64,000 nt of DNA from NCBI GenBank assembly GCA_024195585.1, contig SWBL01000023.1, positions 186,001 to 250,000 on the forward strand, given 5' to 3'. This document shows, one piece after another, positions 44,956-55,146 of this stretch. Numbering within the stretch: position 1 is the first letter of the stretch; each line of letters opens with the position of its first letter. This DNA comes from Aureobasidium sp. EXF-3400. Taxonomy: Eukaryota; Ascomycota; Dothideomycetes; Dothideales; Saccotheciaceae. The notes beneath the pieces are model-generated. The model saw only the letters and a list, made by a program, of their open reading frames with translations. It made no database searches and had not been told where the DNA came from. Made by a program: the position numbers and the translations under genes.

Positions 44956-46535
44956 TTAAGCTAGAATCTGAGGCTTGCGGTCGTACAGATCCAGGATCAT
45001 TTGACCGAAGAGTCCATTCGCCCAAGAGAACCAAGGCCGGGTAAAGTCTGTTTGGTTGAAAGTGTTAATTGATTCATGGATCAGACCAAGACCATCGGTA
45101 CTATTGAGAATCATGGCCAGCTGCTCAGTGATCTCAGTGTCGTTGTCACTGGTCAGTATACGCACGATAGAAGCCATAGGCCAGGCATATCCGGGACCCT
45201 GGTGGGGACCTCCTATAGCACTGATGATAGTACCATGCATCCAGTAAGGATTGCGGGTACTCAGCAACAATGAACGTGTGTTCTGATAGACTTCGTCATT
45301 GACGTCAAGATAGCCCAGGAATGGTGCAGATAGAAGCGATGGGATATTGGCATCGTCCATGATGTTCGCAGAGCCATAGCCATCAACTTCGTAAGCATAT
45401 ACCTGCTTGCCGTTGACAGTGACGATGCCGTGGTCCTCAATGCCTTGTCTAATACTAGAGGCAAGCTGTGTCATCTGCACAGAAGTGACAGTACTCGCTG
45501 AATCGTTGAGCGCCAGCATGATAGGAGCAGTCGCTTCGAGGTAGTGAGCTAGCATCATGTTGGCAGGGATGAGATATTGGTAAATGGTCGCGTCATCCGA
45601 AGGTCTGAAAGCTGAGCGCAACAAGCCGGTTCCACCACTGTAGGGATTGCCCAGCCCATCGTTTGCCAGAGTTTCGGTCGCGCGGTCACTTACTCTAGTG
45701 AAGGTGTAGTTCGACTCTTGCACGCGACCATCAGCCTCGTAAGTTGAAGCAGACTGCAGGCTCTCAAAGATCTGGTAAACGTGATTGATGGCCTCAATCC
45801 AATGGTGCTTAGCAAAGAAAGCAACATCTCCCGTGGCGTTGTAATAGTCAGAGCTGATTTGTAGGAAAGCAGCCAAAGAGTCCAGCTCGTACTTGCATTC
45901 AAAAACCGAGGCGTTGTCGTAAGTTGGGAAAACGACATCTTGGCTGGCCGAAGGGTTCGTTGCAGGAGCGATACCACTCTCAACCGGTGGCTGAAAGGCA
46001 TTACAATAGGGCGAGGTGAGGAGGTAACGGGCCTGTAGGTTGATGACTCCACGAAAAAGAGAGGCGAGCGAGTCAACAGACGAGTTCGCGGTCAGAAGAG
46101 GAAGGTAAGACTGCATCTGGTTGCTGCTGTCTCTCAGCCACATGGCATCAATGTCTCCGGTGACGACAAAGGTAAGTTCCTCGTCTGGGGAGTCAGCAGC
46201 ATAGCCCTTCCAGCGGATGGCGGTATCGAGTGTGTTGGGGTAGGCTGTGCTGAGTGAGCATCAGGGTTCAGCGATGACAGGTGGTACTCACCATTGAGAA
46301 ACAGACGAAACAAATCTAGGTCAGGGGTGTCATGCATGACGTCGAGGATGACCTGGTCTTCGAGGACAGAAAGGTTGAAGGTACGACAAGAAGGATCAGG
46401 ACGTTGGTAGGATATGTTGCGTACGCCGCCCGAGTATGGGTAATGCTTGACCATAGAATAGTCTAGGTAATCAGGGCACTGTGCAATGGCAACGCCGAAG
46501 AGCAGGGCTAGAAGCGAGAGCAGATTGGGGAGCAT
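44956..46535 (-). CDS. Secreted GH125 exo-alpha-mannosidase
   Basis: 510 residues. Exon 1 is 46535-46292 and exon 2 is 46244-44956, with a 47-nt intron (GTGAGT...ACAG) joining FLNA to YPNTLD. GH125 enzymes remove terminal alpha-1,6-mannose by inversion without a metal. A signal peptide is evident (MLPNLLSLLALLFGVAIAQ). Family blocks are GDIDAMWLRDSSNQMQSY, CKYELDSLAAFLQIS, ETLANDGLGNPY, RSAFRPSDDATIYQYLIPAN, GYGSANIMDDANIPSLLSAP and IGGPHQGPGYAWPMA, and the C-terminal FSWANGLFGQMI; these carry the acidic catalytic and sugar-binding residues. Several N-x-S/T sequons occur. A role in trimming cell-wall or external mannoproteins is likely. Confidence 0.93.
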
Positions 46536-47196
46536 GATGGGTGATTGTCTCTTGGGGGAAAGCTGAAGAGGAAGATGAAATGAACAGGAGACAAGGGAAG
46601 GTCCTTTTGAGAGATGAAAAGATGGCAGGTGATGGGCATGGGCAGGAGAAGTGGGGGACAGCAAGAAGCACCTGCCTCTATTGACGGGACTACGTTCACG
46701 CATCGATCGACGCAGCGGCATCACATGGGCAACACATGGTGAAATCTTGTCGTTTGTATGCGAAGATGCGGGACATCAAACAGCGTGCTCTGACAAACAG
46801 CACCAGCACGAATGAGACACCATGTCGAGACTGCGGGGCAGGGATTTACAGTTGCATTCTGAGGTTGCGTCACGCTGTGGGTAAACAGAGCGAGCGGAGA
46901 GCTTGGCGGTCTGGCCTGAGGACTCAAAAGACTCGGACTTGTACGAGGGACATCTCGAGTGGTGTGCATATGATGCTTTGGGAGGTGGAAGGCAGGAGTG
47001 AAAGTGAACAAGTGAAGGCACGAATGCTGGTGGGGTGCGTTGAAGATTGACGTCGTTGCACCTCTCTCTCGTACTTTCTCGAGTCAAATATTCACATCTC
47101 AACCACACCAACAAACCAGAGATTCAGCACAACATAGAGACTATATCAATCTCGTCCGTCTCACTCGGGCGCACAGTCAACACAATTCCCAGCGCC
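46536..47196. promoter_or_regulatory. Divergent spacer between GH125 and phosphatase-like genes
   Basis: 661 bp separate the two start codons. No distinct motif or small gene was found; open frames here are shadows. Confidence 0.4.
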
Positions 47197-48024
47197 ATGG
47201 CCTCTCAGGCAGCCACTCTTCGAGGCGACGAGTACTCATCCCGCCTGCCCACTCCACCGCGTATCGTCGTACCGCCGCCCACAGCAAACATCAACTTAGC
47301 CCCCGAGTTCAACCTGCATCCCATCGCTCAGTCGGGCCCGCTTTCCGCCGTCAACTACGACAAGATGGTGACGGGCAGCCTCCTGGACTGGAGCTACGAG
47401 CGTCGCCGTCAAGCACAACAGATCCTCCCCTTCCTCTACCTGGGTCCCATGAGTGCCGTCAAAGATCGCGACTTTCTACGCACCGAGGGAATCACTTTAC
47501 TCATGGCTGTCCGCCAGCGTCATTCCTTCGAAAGCAAGATCATGCAGGCCGCCCTCAATGTCGCCGACGAAATCAACATTCAGAAAAAGGCTCTCGACAT
47601 GTCCAGTTCGCATGAACTCGTCTCTTCCTTTACTCGCGCTGCCATTGTCATCAACGACCACATGAATTCTCTTCCCAACGCCAAAGTCCTTGTCTTCTGT
47701 GAGAGCGGAAACGAACGCTCTGCTGCTGTCGTCGCTGCTTACCTCATGGAGATCCTGGCTGACGTCGATCACATCAAGGCCATGCAGATCGTCCAGGCAC
47801 AACGTTTCTGCGTTAACTTCGACGACAACGTCAAGCGCCTGCTACAAGGCTACTGGGACATCTTACAAGCCAGGCGCACTACTGCCAACTTCAGCACCAG
47901 TGGAAGGCCCAAGCGACTCCTCGAAAGGGACATGGACAATGATGGTATGGATATTGATGAGTCTGGTGACGACGGTGAGAGGTTCCAAAGCAGAACATTT
48001 GCTCCCTTTGTGGACACTGCTTAA
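47197..48024 (+). CDS. Dual-specificity phosphatase-like protein
   Basis: 275 residues, no intron. The frame is open from TTG 47047, but the first ATG is 47197 with a good context (GCC ATG G). A DSP-type fold is suggested by ILPFLYLGPMSAVKDRDFLRTEGITLLMAVR and the loop VLVFCESGNERSAAVVAAYL. The loop keeps Cys168 and Arg174 of the C-x5-R phosphate-binding site, but the preceding His of HCxxGxxR is Phe167. DMSSSHELVSSF may carry the region of the general acid. The N-terminal 75 residues are Pro-rich and variable, and the C-terminus is acidic (DMDNDGMDIDESGDDG). It resembles STYX-like relatives except that the Cys is retained. Reduced or altered catalysis is an inference. Confidence 0.8.
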   Translation: MASQAATLRGDEYSSRLPTPPRIVVPPPTANINLAPEFNLHPIAQSGPLSAVNYDKMVTGSLLDWSYERRRQAQQILPFLYLGPMSAVKDRDFLRTEGITLLMAVRQRHSFESKIMQAALNVADEINIQKKALDMSSSHELVSSFTRAAIVINDHMNSLPNAKVLVFCESGNERSAAVVAAYLMEILADVDHIKAMQIVQAQRFCVNFDDNVKRLLQGYWDILQARRTTANFSTSGRPKRLLERDMDNDGMDIDESGDDGERFQSRTFAPFVDTA

Positions 48025-48295
48025 CGAACCCACTCCACCATCCTTTTGTTTTATGCATAGCGTTTTGCGTTTACATCGAGATACCCCTGGTTTTTGTTTG
48101 CTCGGCGTCATCGGAGGTTCACTCATGGTCATGGTTGGTAGCACCAAGATCATTGTTTCGCTCCTATAGGATGCATATTCACAGCGTTTTTATATGCCAC
48201 ATTCCGTTTTCCCCATTGCAGTACTTGGTTCCACAATCGACACGTTCCTGCCGTTACATATTGACTAATACAAGGCACAGCATGGGTATATACAA

Positions 48296-49575
48296 TCATC
48301 TTGCCGCCTTTTCATCATCAATCTGCTTTCTCAAATCACTGAGCACTTCCTCTCTCTTTCGTAGATGTGCTTCTAGACCATCAACTTGCTCTTTGACCAT
48401 TGAGATCTCATCGCTGAGACCCTTCAAGCCCTGGCCAACCTTTGCTGTTCCCTCGCCTGTTTCAAGGTCACGCAGCTCACGACGCTTCCAGTCGAGCAAT
48501 TGCTCGAGCTCGCGCTTCACCAAGGCAGGCTTACTATCGTCCCGCCTGCCGCCGCGTTCCCGCCGCCTCTTTGCTTGCTCTTCGACCTTCTCCATCTTCT
48601 CCTCGAGCTCTTTGAGTTGCTTCTTCAGGCGTACCTCCTCCCATTCGGCATCAGTGCGGGTAGCCGTGAAGTCGGTGCCTTTGGGTCTGTAGGCACCACG
48701 ATCACCCACCCCCAGACGACTGAGATATGCGTCGCCGAACTTCTGCTTCTTGCCGCTCATGGTGTTGTCATCACGCTTGGTACCCCAACGATCGGCGGCG
48801 GTTTGTACCTTATCGACTTGGTACTCGATACGGCCCTGTTCGAAGGTGGCGCGGAGACTTGGAGGGACTGAACGGGGGAGACGATAGCCTTCGTGACGAT
48901 TGGCAAGCATGTGGAGGAAAACAAGACATTGGTCTTTGCCAATAGCTGGGTCGCTGCGCGGGTTGACGAGATTCCAGGCACTGCGCATGTCTGTGTCGGG
49001 GACATCTAGTGATTCGTAGAGAGGGTTGAGGGAGTCAAAGGTGATGCTGCCATCGCGAGGATCGCGGTTTGCACTGTAGATTTCCTCGTATTTTGTGCGG
49101 TCGGCTGGAGGCATGTACCAGTCGAAGCCATCCTTGAGGCCTGGCGTGTCGTCTTCTAGGTCGTCGACCTGCTCGAACTGGGGTTGGCGGCCGGAAATAG
49201 CGTGCGAGGCCTGGATCAAATGTGCTTTGCTTTCGGGAACAAGCCAGTCTGGCAATGAGGCCGGGACGTCCATGTATTCCTAACAAGCAATTAGCCCTTG
49301 TGCAGGGAGGAAGGGTGAATATGGGCATATCTTACGCCGTTGACCAGATCAAAGATCAAGCGCATGGCTACGCAGAACTCCTCGAAATCGAGGCTGCCAT
49401 CACCATCAACATCTGCCAGATCCCATACTCGTTCCAGCTGGTCGTCGCGCAATTGACTGTTCTTCAAAACCGAGGCTGCCTGGGCACCATTGAGGTGTGT
49501 ACCACCATTCGAGAGCGAGGCAAAAATCTCCCAGTAGCGTTCGACCTCCCACTGCTCGATGCGCTTGGTCGCCAT
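48296..49575 (-). CDS. END3: Endocytic/actin regulator END3
   Basis: 407 residues. Exon 1 is 49575-49336 and exon 2 is 49279-48296, with a 56-nt intron in phase 0 (DLVNG to EYMDVP). End3 forms the Pan1-Sla1-End3 coat module of cortical actin patches and is needed for internalisation of cargo. The N-terminal EH domain contains a canonical EF-hand ([13 protein letters not shown], about 55-67) and the EH core [13 protein letters not shown] and [11 protein letters not shown]. The linker [15 protein letters not shown] and a second EF-like unit ([22 protein letters not shown]) match the family. The C-terminal 150 residues are charged heptad-like coiled coil ([20 protein letters not shown]), the Pan1-binding repeat region in yeast. 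Length matches fungal orthologues. Confidence 0.95.
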
Positions 49576-51458
49576 GGTGTGCGTGTGTGTGTCGCTGCGA
49601 GGCTAGGGGATAAGGCTGTAGGATGCGGCTTGGTTGACTTGTTGGGTTCGGGTGGCTTGGGTGACGACCGCTCTCAGCACCCTTGTGTATTCGCTGATGG
49701 GCTGTGTTACAATGTATTCAGGATAGGTAGCTATGTGAGCACTGCCGAGCATCCGCAAGGTATCTGGTCGCGTTCCTAGACCTGAGCATCCATCGGCGGG
49801 TGACGTCTTGGCTCCGACCGCCGCCCATTGCGCTCCATCCCTAATCTGCCTTGCCGCCTTTCTCGACACTTTCCACCTGCGCCTTGTCGTTGTCTACGAC
49901 CAACACAAATCCTTAGCTGGTCGACATGCTACTTCCACGGATCCCACGGCTGTCGTACCCCACTCTGCCATGTCTGAATACGCATCAAGAGCCTTTTATC
50001 GATTTCGGACTTGATCCATCATGTCTCCCGCCGAGCCTTGCGCGTCCTGCGACCACTAAACTTCTTGTTATGTTTGAACGAATACGCCACAACAACTTAG
50101 GTATATTGAATCTTTCTGTGAATCCTGTCCGAAAGCATCGCAGAAGTATCCCCTCAACCTTGTTACCTTTTTTTTTCAAATGATCAAATCTAGGATCGCC
50201 TTCTCTACGACGACCGGCGCAATACACATCTGGCCAAGACATGAACCTTAGATCACCACTCATCAAGAACGACTCTGATCTTGCCCACTCTTGTTTTCGT
50301 ACGTGGTAGCTTCACCATGACAGGAAGCCACTCAGCTCCACCATCGTTCCGACATGGACATCCTTCTTGCCTTATTCCCGTACAGGATGCCTGTAGTCAT
50401 CCTTCCGGGCAAAACATACTCTCTGATGCTCGTGTTCATCACATGTATATCTGTGTGCTCAGCTCGTTACAAGACTACCCATGTCTACCTACTGGCCTAC
50501 TAGCACCCTCTTAAATCACTTTCAGCATTTCGCTTACCAACACACCTCTGCCGCCACTCTATCTTCGTCCCCGTTTATCTACCCTACACCAAGCTCCACC
50601 TTCAACTTGATCTATAGTTAAATCAGCCATCCGCGTAATCTTGATATTGTACATACCGAGCGACGGGAAAGCCGTCAAGACAAGCATTTGTCGACGCCGT
50701 GGCTTTCTTGGCCTTGTACGCAGGGCTGATACTGCATACTATTTTGGTAGTTAAGGCTAAGGTAAGAGGCTTTCTTGCCACATTTTCTCGATCCTTCCTC
50801 AGCTCTACATTCACGGCTGCTCTCAACCTTGACTCGGAATATCTCAAAAAGTCCGTAGCACTGGGAAACTCTGTTCCATTTTGGGTAAATATCTATGCCG
50901 ATCGGCCGGAGATCTACAACTTAGTCAGTACGTCACTTGCTATCACTCCGAAAGAATGCGATGATCATCTTCTAGAGATGTAACATGCACGAGTCTTCGA
51001 GTGCATGGTCTTGTCTGTCTGGCGGTCCACATTTCACGGTCCACATGGCATCACAGATCTGATTGCTTGAACATATGCCGCTCTAACCCTCAGCATCTCA
51101 AGATCCAACCATGATAATTTGCATTTCGATGGGGCTCTACACGGAAGCTTGTTCACGATGGCTCCTACGTAGTCTTACACCCCCTGTTCGCAGCGGCTGG
51201 GTTTGTATTTGCCTTCAAGTGTGGATCTGTATACACGCGATCCACACTGCTCTTGGAGCCGCTCTTCCGTTCGTCGAAATCCAATTAGTATGATCCAACT
51301 CATATAAGGTCGAGTCAGACGTGCGTGTCTTCTTATTCACCTCTCCCATCATTGCTGGCAGCCTTTGCTTCCTATAATATCAGGGGGCAATCTTCTCCTC
51401 GACCATTCCGAATTCAACCAGTCCTCGGTGTCTGTTCTTCATTTGTTAAGAAGCGACC
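49576..51458. other. Long intergenic region before laccase, no confident gene
   Basis: 1.88 kb. A frame without ATG (50645-50983) reads hydrophobic AFLALYAGLILHTILVV and then YLKKSVALGNSVPFWVNIY; it may be a gene remnant or an exon I cannot connect. The final 300 bp should contain the laccase promoter and leader. No repeats or tRNA seen. Confidence 0.4.
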
Positions 51459-53431
51459 ATGCATCTCGGGAGCTTCACCGCCAGCTGCCTATTGGCATTG
51501 GCGTCTGTAACTTCCGCTTCTGCTCCCGCAAGAAAGTATCTATGGGGTAGAGATCAGATGGGCAAAATAGTCCGTCGCCAGGCCTCTTCGACCTCTTCGG
51601 CTGCTGTTAGTACCTCAACTTTGGTCGCAGATAGCTCTTGCTCCAATGGCCCATACACCCGCGCTTGCTGGACGGACGGCTATTCCATTGCCACAGAGTA
51701 TGTGCCTCTTGATGTTTTCATACTAGAGTCCTGCTGACAATTTACTAAGTTTCGATCAAAAATTCCCTTCTACAGGCAAGACTGTCAGCTACAACCTCGA
51801 GATCACCAACACGACATGCAACCCTGATGGAGCACATGAGCAACAGTGCCTCTTGTTTAACGGTCAATTACCTGGCCCTGTTATCCGAGCCAGCTGGGGT
51901 GATACTCTCTCGATCACCGTCACCAACTCTATGCAGAACAATGGCACTTCGATCCATTGGCACGGGATTAGACAGTACAACTCACCCGGAATGGATGGAG
52001 TGAATGGTATTTCAGAATGTGCACTCGCACCAGGTGAAACCAAGACTTACGTCTTCCATTGCACGCAATATGGTTCTTCGTGGTATCACAGCCATTACAC
52101 CAGCCAATATGGCATGGGCGTGGTGGGAGCTATCTTGATCGACGGACCAGCCACTTCCAACTACGATATCGATCTTGGTACCTTCCCAATGATGGACTGG
52201 TATTACCAGAACGCTGACGTGGTGAACGCTCTGGCCCTTATCAATGCTCAGTCTGGATCGGGTGCGCCATCTTCAAATACTCTTTTGCTCAACGGCACAA
52301 ACAACAATGGCCCCGGCGGCAAATATCAATCGGTCGCCCTCACCAAGGGCAAGAAACACCGTCTGCGAATCATCAACACTTCGGTTGACACACACATGAT
52401 GGTCAAGCTTGATAGCCATCCATTCACAATCATTGCTGCCGACTTCATTCCTGTGAACCCAGAGCCTGCTCCTGAGTGGCTGTTGGTCGCCATTGGTCAG
52501 AGGTATGATGTGATCATCAATGCCAATCAGACATCAGACAACTATTGGTTTAGAGCGGAAGCTGCCAACTCATGTGCAAGCTCGAGTGACGGCAATGGCC
52601 GTGCCATCTTCAGATACGACGCATTCAACACATCCACGCCTGAGGATTCGAACGAGACTCCACCTTCGTCTGAGTGTATAGATCAGCCCACGACTCCTTA
52701 CTGGAAGCAATCTGTCGACCAAGACACTTTTGCTGCACAAGCTCAGACTTTGAGCACCGGATTTGGCGACGGCGTCACCGTCAACGGGGAGAACCTGCTC
52801 CTGTGGCACTTGAACACCACTTGTAAGCATTCTGACGACTTCAAACACGTGCCTCTACTAATATAAGCTAGCCATGTCGATCCACTGGGATAGACCAACG
52901 CTTGGTTACGTTTTCAACGGCAGCACAGCTTGGCCCCAGGAGTACGACGTGATTGAAATCCCCAATGAGGGCGTGTGGACCTACTGGGTCATTCAGCAAG
53001 TATCTGGATCGCCACCCATAACTCGTACGTTCTCATCTTACTCAAGCTATTGTGTGGTATGCTAATGTCATGAAAAAGATCCTATACATCTTCATGGTCA
53101 TGACTTCTTTGTACTCGGTCATCAAGCATCGTCCAACTTCGATGCGTCAACCATGATGGATCAGCTAAATTTCGAGAACCCTCCTCGTAGGGATACAGCT
53201 ACTTTGCCTGCTGCAGGCTGGCTCGTTCTAGCCTTTGAGGCCAATAACCCTGGTGCTTGGCTTATGCATTGCCATATTGCCTGGCATATCTCTGAGGGTC
53301 TGGGAGTCCAATTCCTCGAGGCCAAAAACCAAATTGTATTGCCTGACCAAACGCAGTTCACGCAGCAGTGTTCGAGCTGGAAGCAGTACGCTGCTCACAT
53401 GGCCTGGCCTCAGATTGACAGTGGTCTCTAA
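51459..53431 (+). CDS. Secreted laccase (multicopper oxidase)
   Basis: 605 residues. Exons are 51459-51697, 51750-52822, 52872-53024 and 53079-53431, with introns of 52, 49 and 54 nt. The enzyme would oxidise phenols and reduce O2 to water outside the cell. A signal peptide (MHLGSFTASCLLALASVTSASA) is followed by a likely KEX2 site (IVRR). All four copper motifs are present: HWHG, WYHSHY, HPIHLHGHDF and HCHIAWHISEGL. The tenth residue after the T1 Cys is Leu, the axial position linked to non-Met, generally higher-potential sites. The chain ends exactly at DSGL, the C-terminal plug of mature ascomycete laccases, so no propeptide remains to be cut. Many N-glycosylation sequons. Roles in lignin-like phenolics or melanin are possible; there is no pigment cluster around it. 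Confidence 0.95.
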
Positions 53432-53547
53432 TCGTATTTGTCGTCGGTATTCGGATCGGCTAGACGAATTTCCTTGAACAGATAATGTTAATGATCAAAA
53501 ATTGTATTTCGCAACCATTCATCGACCCAAGCAAGCTAACATGTCAT

Positions 53548-54391
53548 TCACCAAGTGATCTGCCCATTGATATTTACAAATGTACCGGTCTCGCCATCTT
53601 CACCCAAAGTCGCTAACTTGACCGCAATCAGTGCACTTTCGTTCGCAGGACCAGCTTGCTCATCGTGGTTGCTAAAGTTCGTCTTCTACGGCGAGCAACG
53701 TTTAGCAGCGCAGTCTTCGGCATATAAGGTTAGCAACTTACTGTGAAACCAGGACAACAAGCATTGATCTTCCATCCCTTGTTTGCGTACTGCACATTAT
53801 ATTGCAGCATCAACATGTTCAATGCAGCCTTACTGCACGCATATGCTGGAGTAAAGAACTTGGACGTGGTGTAAGAGGGCGTAAAGTTGGCAAAGCGGTG
53901 CAGACTGGCATACCCGCTCGACACAAAGACCAATCGTGGCAGCTGGCTACGCTCGAGGAGAGGAATAAACTCCTCAACCAGGTCTGCTGCGCCGGAAGTG
54001 TTGGTAGCAAAAGTGTCTTGCATTGCTTGACCTAGGGAGTATTCAGGGCTGACTTTGGGGTCAAGGAGGATTGCTGCATTCTGTTGTAGTATCAGCATAC
54101 CTTCGTGATGCCTGAAAGTCGTGTTACTCATACACTGACAAGGACATCGAGACGTTCGAATTTGGTCTCGATATATTGTCGTGCGGCTGATAGTGATTTT
54201 CGGTCAGTAACATCAAGCTGAATTGCTTGAATGCTTCCTCCAGCTTCTTCGATTTGGGCAGCAGCTGTCTTGCCCTTGTCTAGATTTCTGGATCCTAGGA
54301 ATACATGGTAATCTGGCATTTGGCTCAGTTGTTGGGCAATCTCATAGCCGATACCTTGGTTGGCTCCGCTGACAAGAACTATGTTAGACAT
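53548..54391 (-). CDS. Short-chain dehydrogenase/reductase (classical, carbonyl-reductase-like)
   Basis: 244 residues. Exons are 54391-54134, 54080-53742 and 53685-53548. The N-terminus has the classical TGxxxGxG-like VSGANQGIGYEIAQ and LDVTDRKSL. The active site is intact: Ser in VFVSSGYAS and YACSK for YxxxK, followed by INACCPGFT. The first intron uses a GTATGA donor and joins DVLVS to NAAIL, so the NNAG motif reads SNAA; a GTCAGT donor six bases earlier would delete two residues there. The last exon restores the family ending GETGTFVNINGQITW. An in-frame ATG at 54460 would add 23 hydrophobic residues, but 54391 fits the family. Likely NADP-dependent cytosolic reductase; substrate unknown. 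Confidence 0.88.
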
Positions 54392-55146
54392 ATTGATAGT
54401 TCTATGTCCGAGGTGAAAGGCCAAAGAGACTGTAAGTAAACAATAGATACTGATTGTCATCCAGTGTCCTGCACGATGTTTTTATACTCTTTCTACTCAT
54501 CCATGGTAGTAGGTGAGGATAATGGAGATAGTGAGCAGGGTTACCCTAGTGCCTAGCTCTAAAACCGGTGGCTGACAGGAGATAACGGGGTTTGTGGACT
54601 TATAGGGACGGGCAGTCAGACACAGTAAGCACTCGAGTATCGTTGATGCCTTAACTGATGGTCACTTGATTATCATGGTACAAAATGAGCCATTCGATAT
54701 AGCATGGGAGGATGGCCCACAAGAGTTGCATGAAGTCGCACACCTCGTCCCGCGCACGAATGGCTCAAGCAACTCGATGACATAGGGCGCAAGGCCGTCA
54801 TGGGTCAAAGCAATCTCTCCGTTACTTCCATAACATGCACGACCTTGATATTGAGCGTAGGAGACGAAAGAGAGGAGGAAGAGATGGATAGTAAAAAATA
54901 GTCGTATCTCATTGGCCGATTCGAGATCTAAGATCGACAATTTAGATCGTGACACCAGATCGCGACGCGGATCAACGCGTGTTCGTCATCAAGAAACACG
55001 TTCCTTCTGGATTTGAATATCGCTCGAAGACAGGGAGAAACTGCATCAGCCACTTCTCAATCCCCATCATCAATTCCTATTCGGCTAGCATCTTAGTCGG
55101 ACATTTCTTAGATTATCAGGATTCTCGAACATAACATCAAACCATC
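54392..55146. other. Divergent spacer SDR/SNF2 gene, no gene
   Basis: 755 bp. A 97-codon minus-strand frame with a hydrophobic stretch (54955-54662) has only a GTG start and was not accepted. No clear regulatory site. Confidence 0.45.

Noticed and set aside
54662..54955. Minus-strand frame with a signal-like hydrophobic stretch and a Cys-rich end, possible secreted protein
   Set aside because: The only start is GTG, the hydrophobic part is not at an ATG-initiated N-terminus, and no upstream exon was found.
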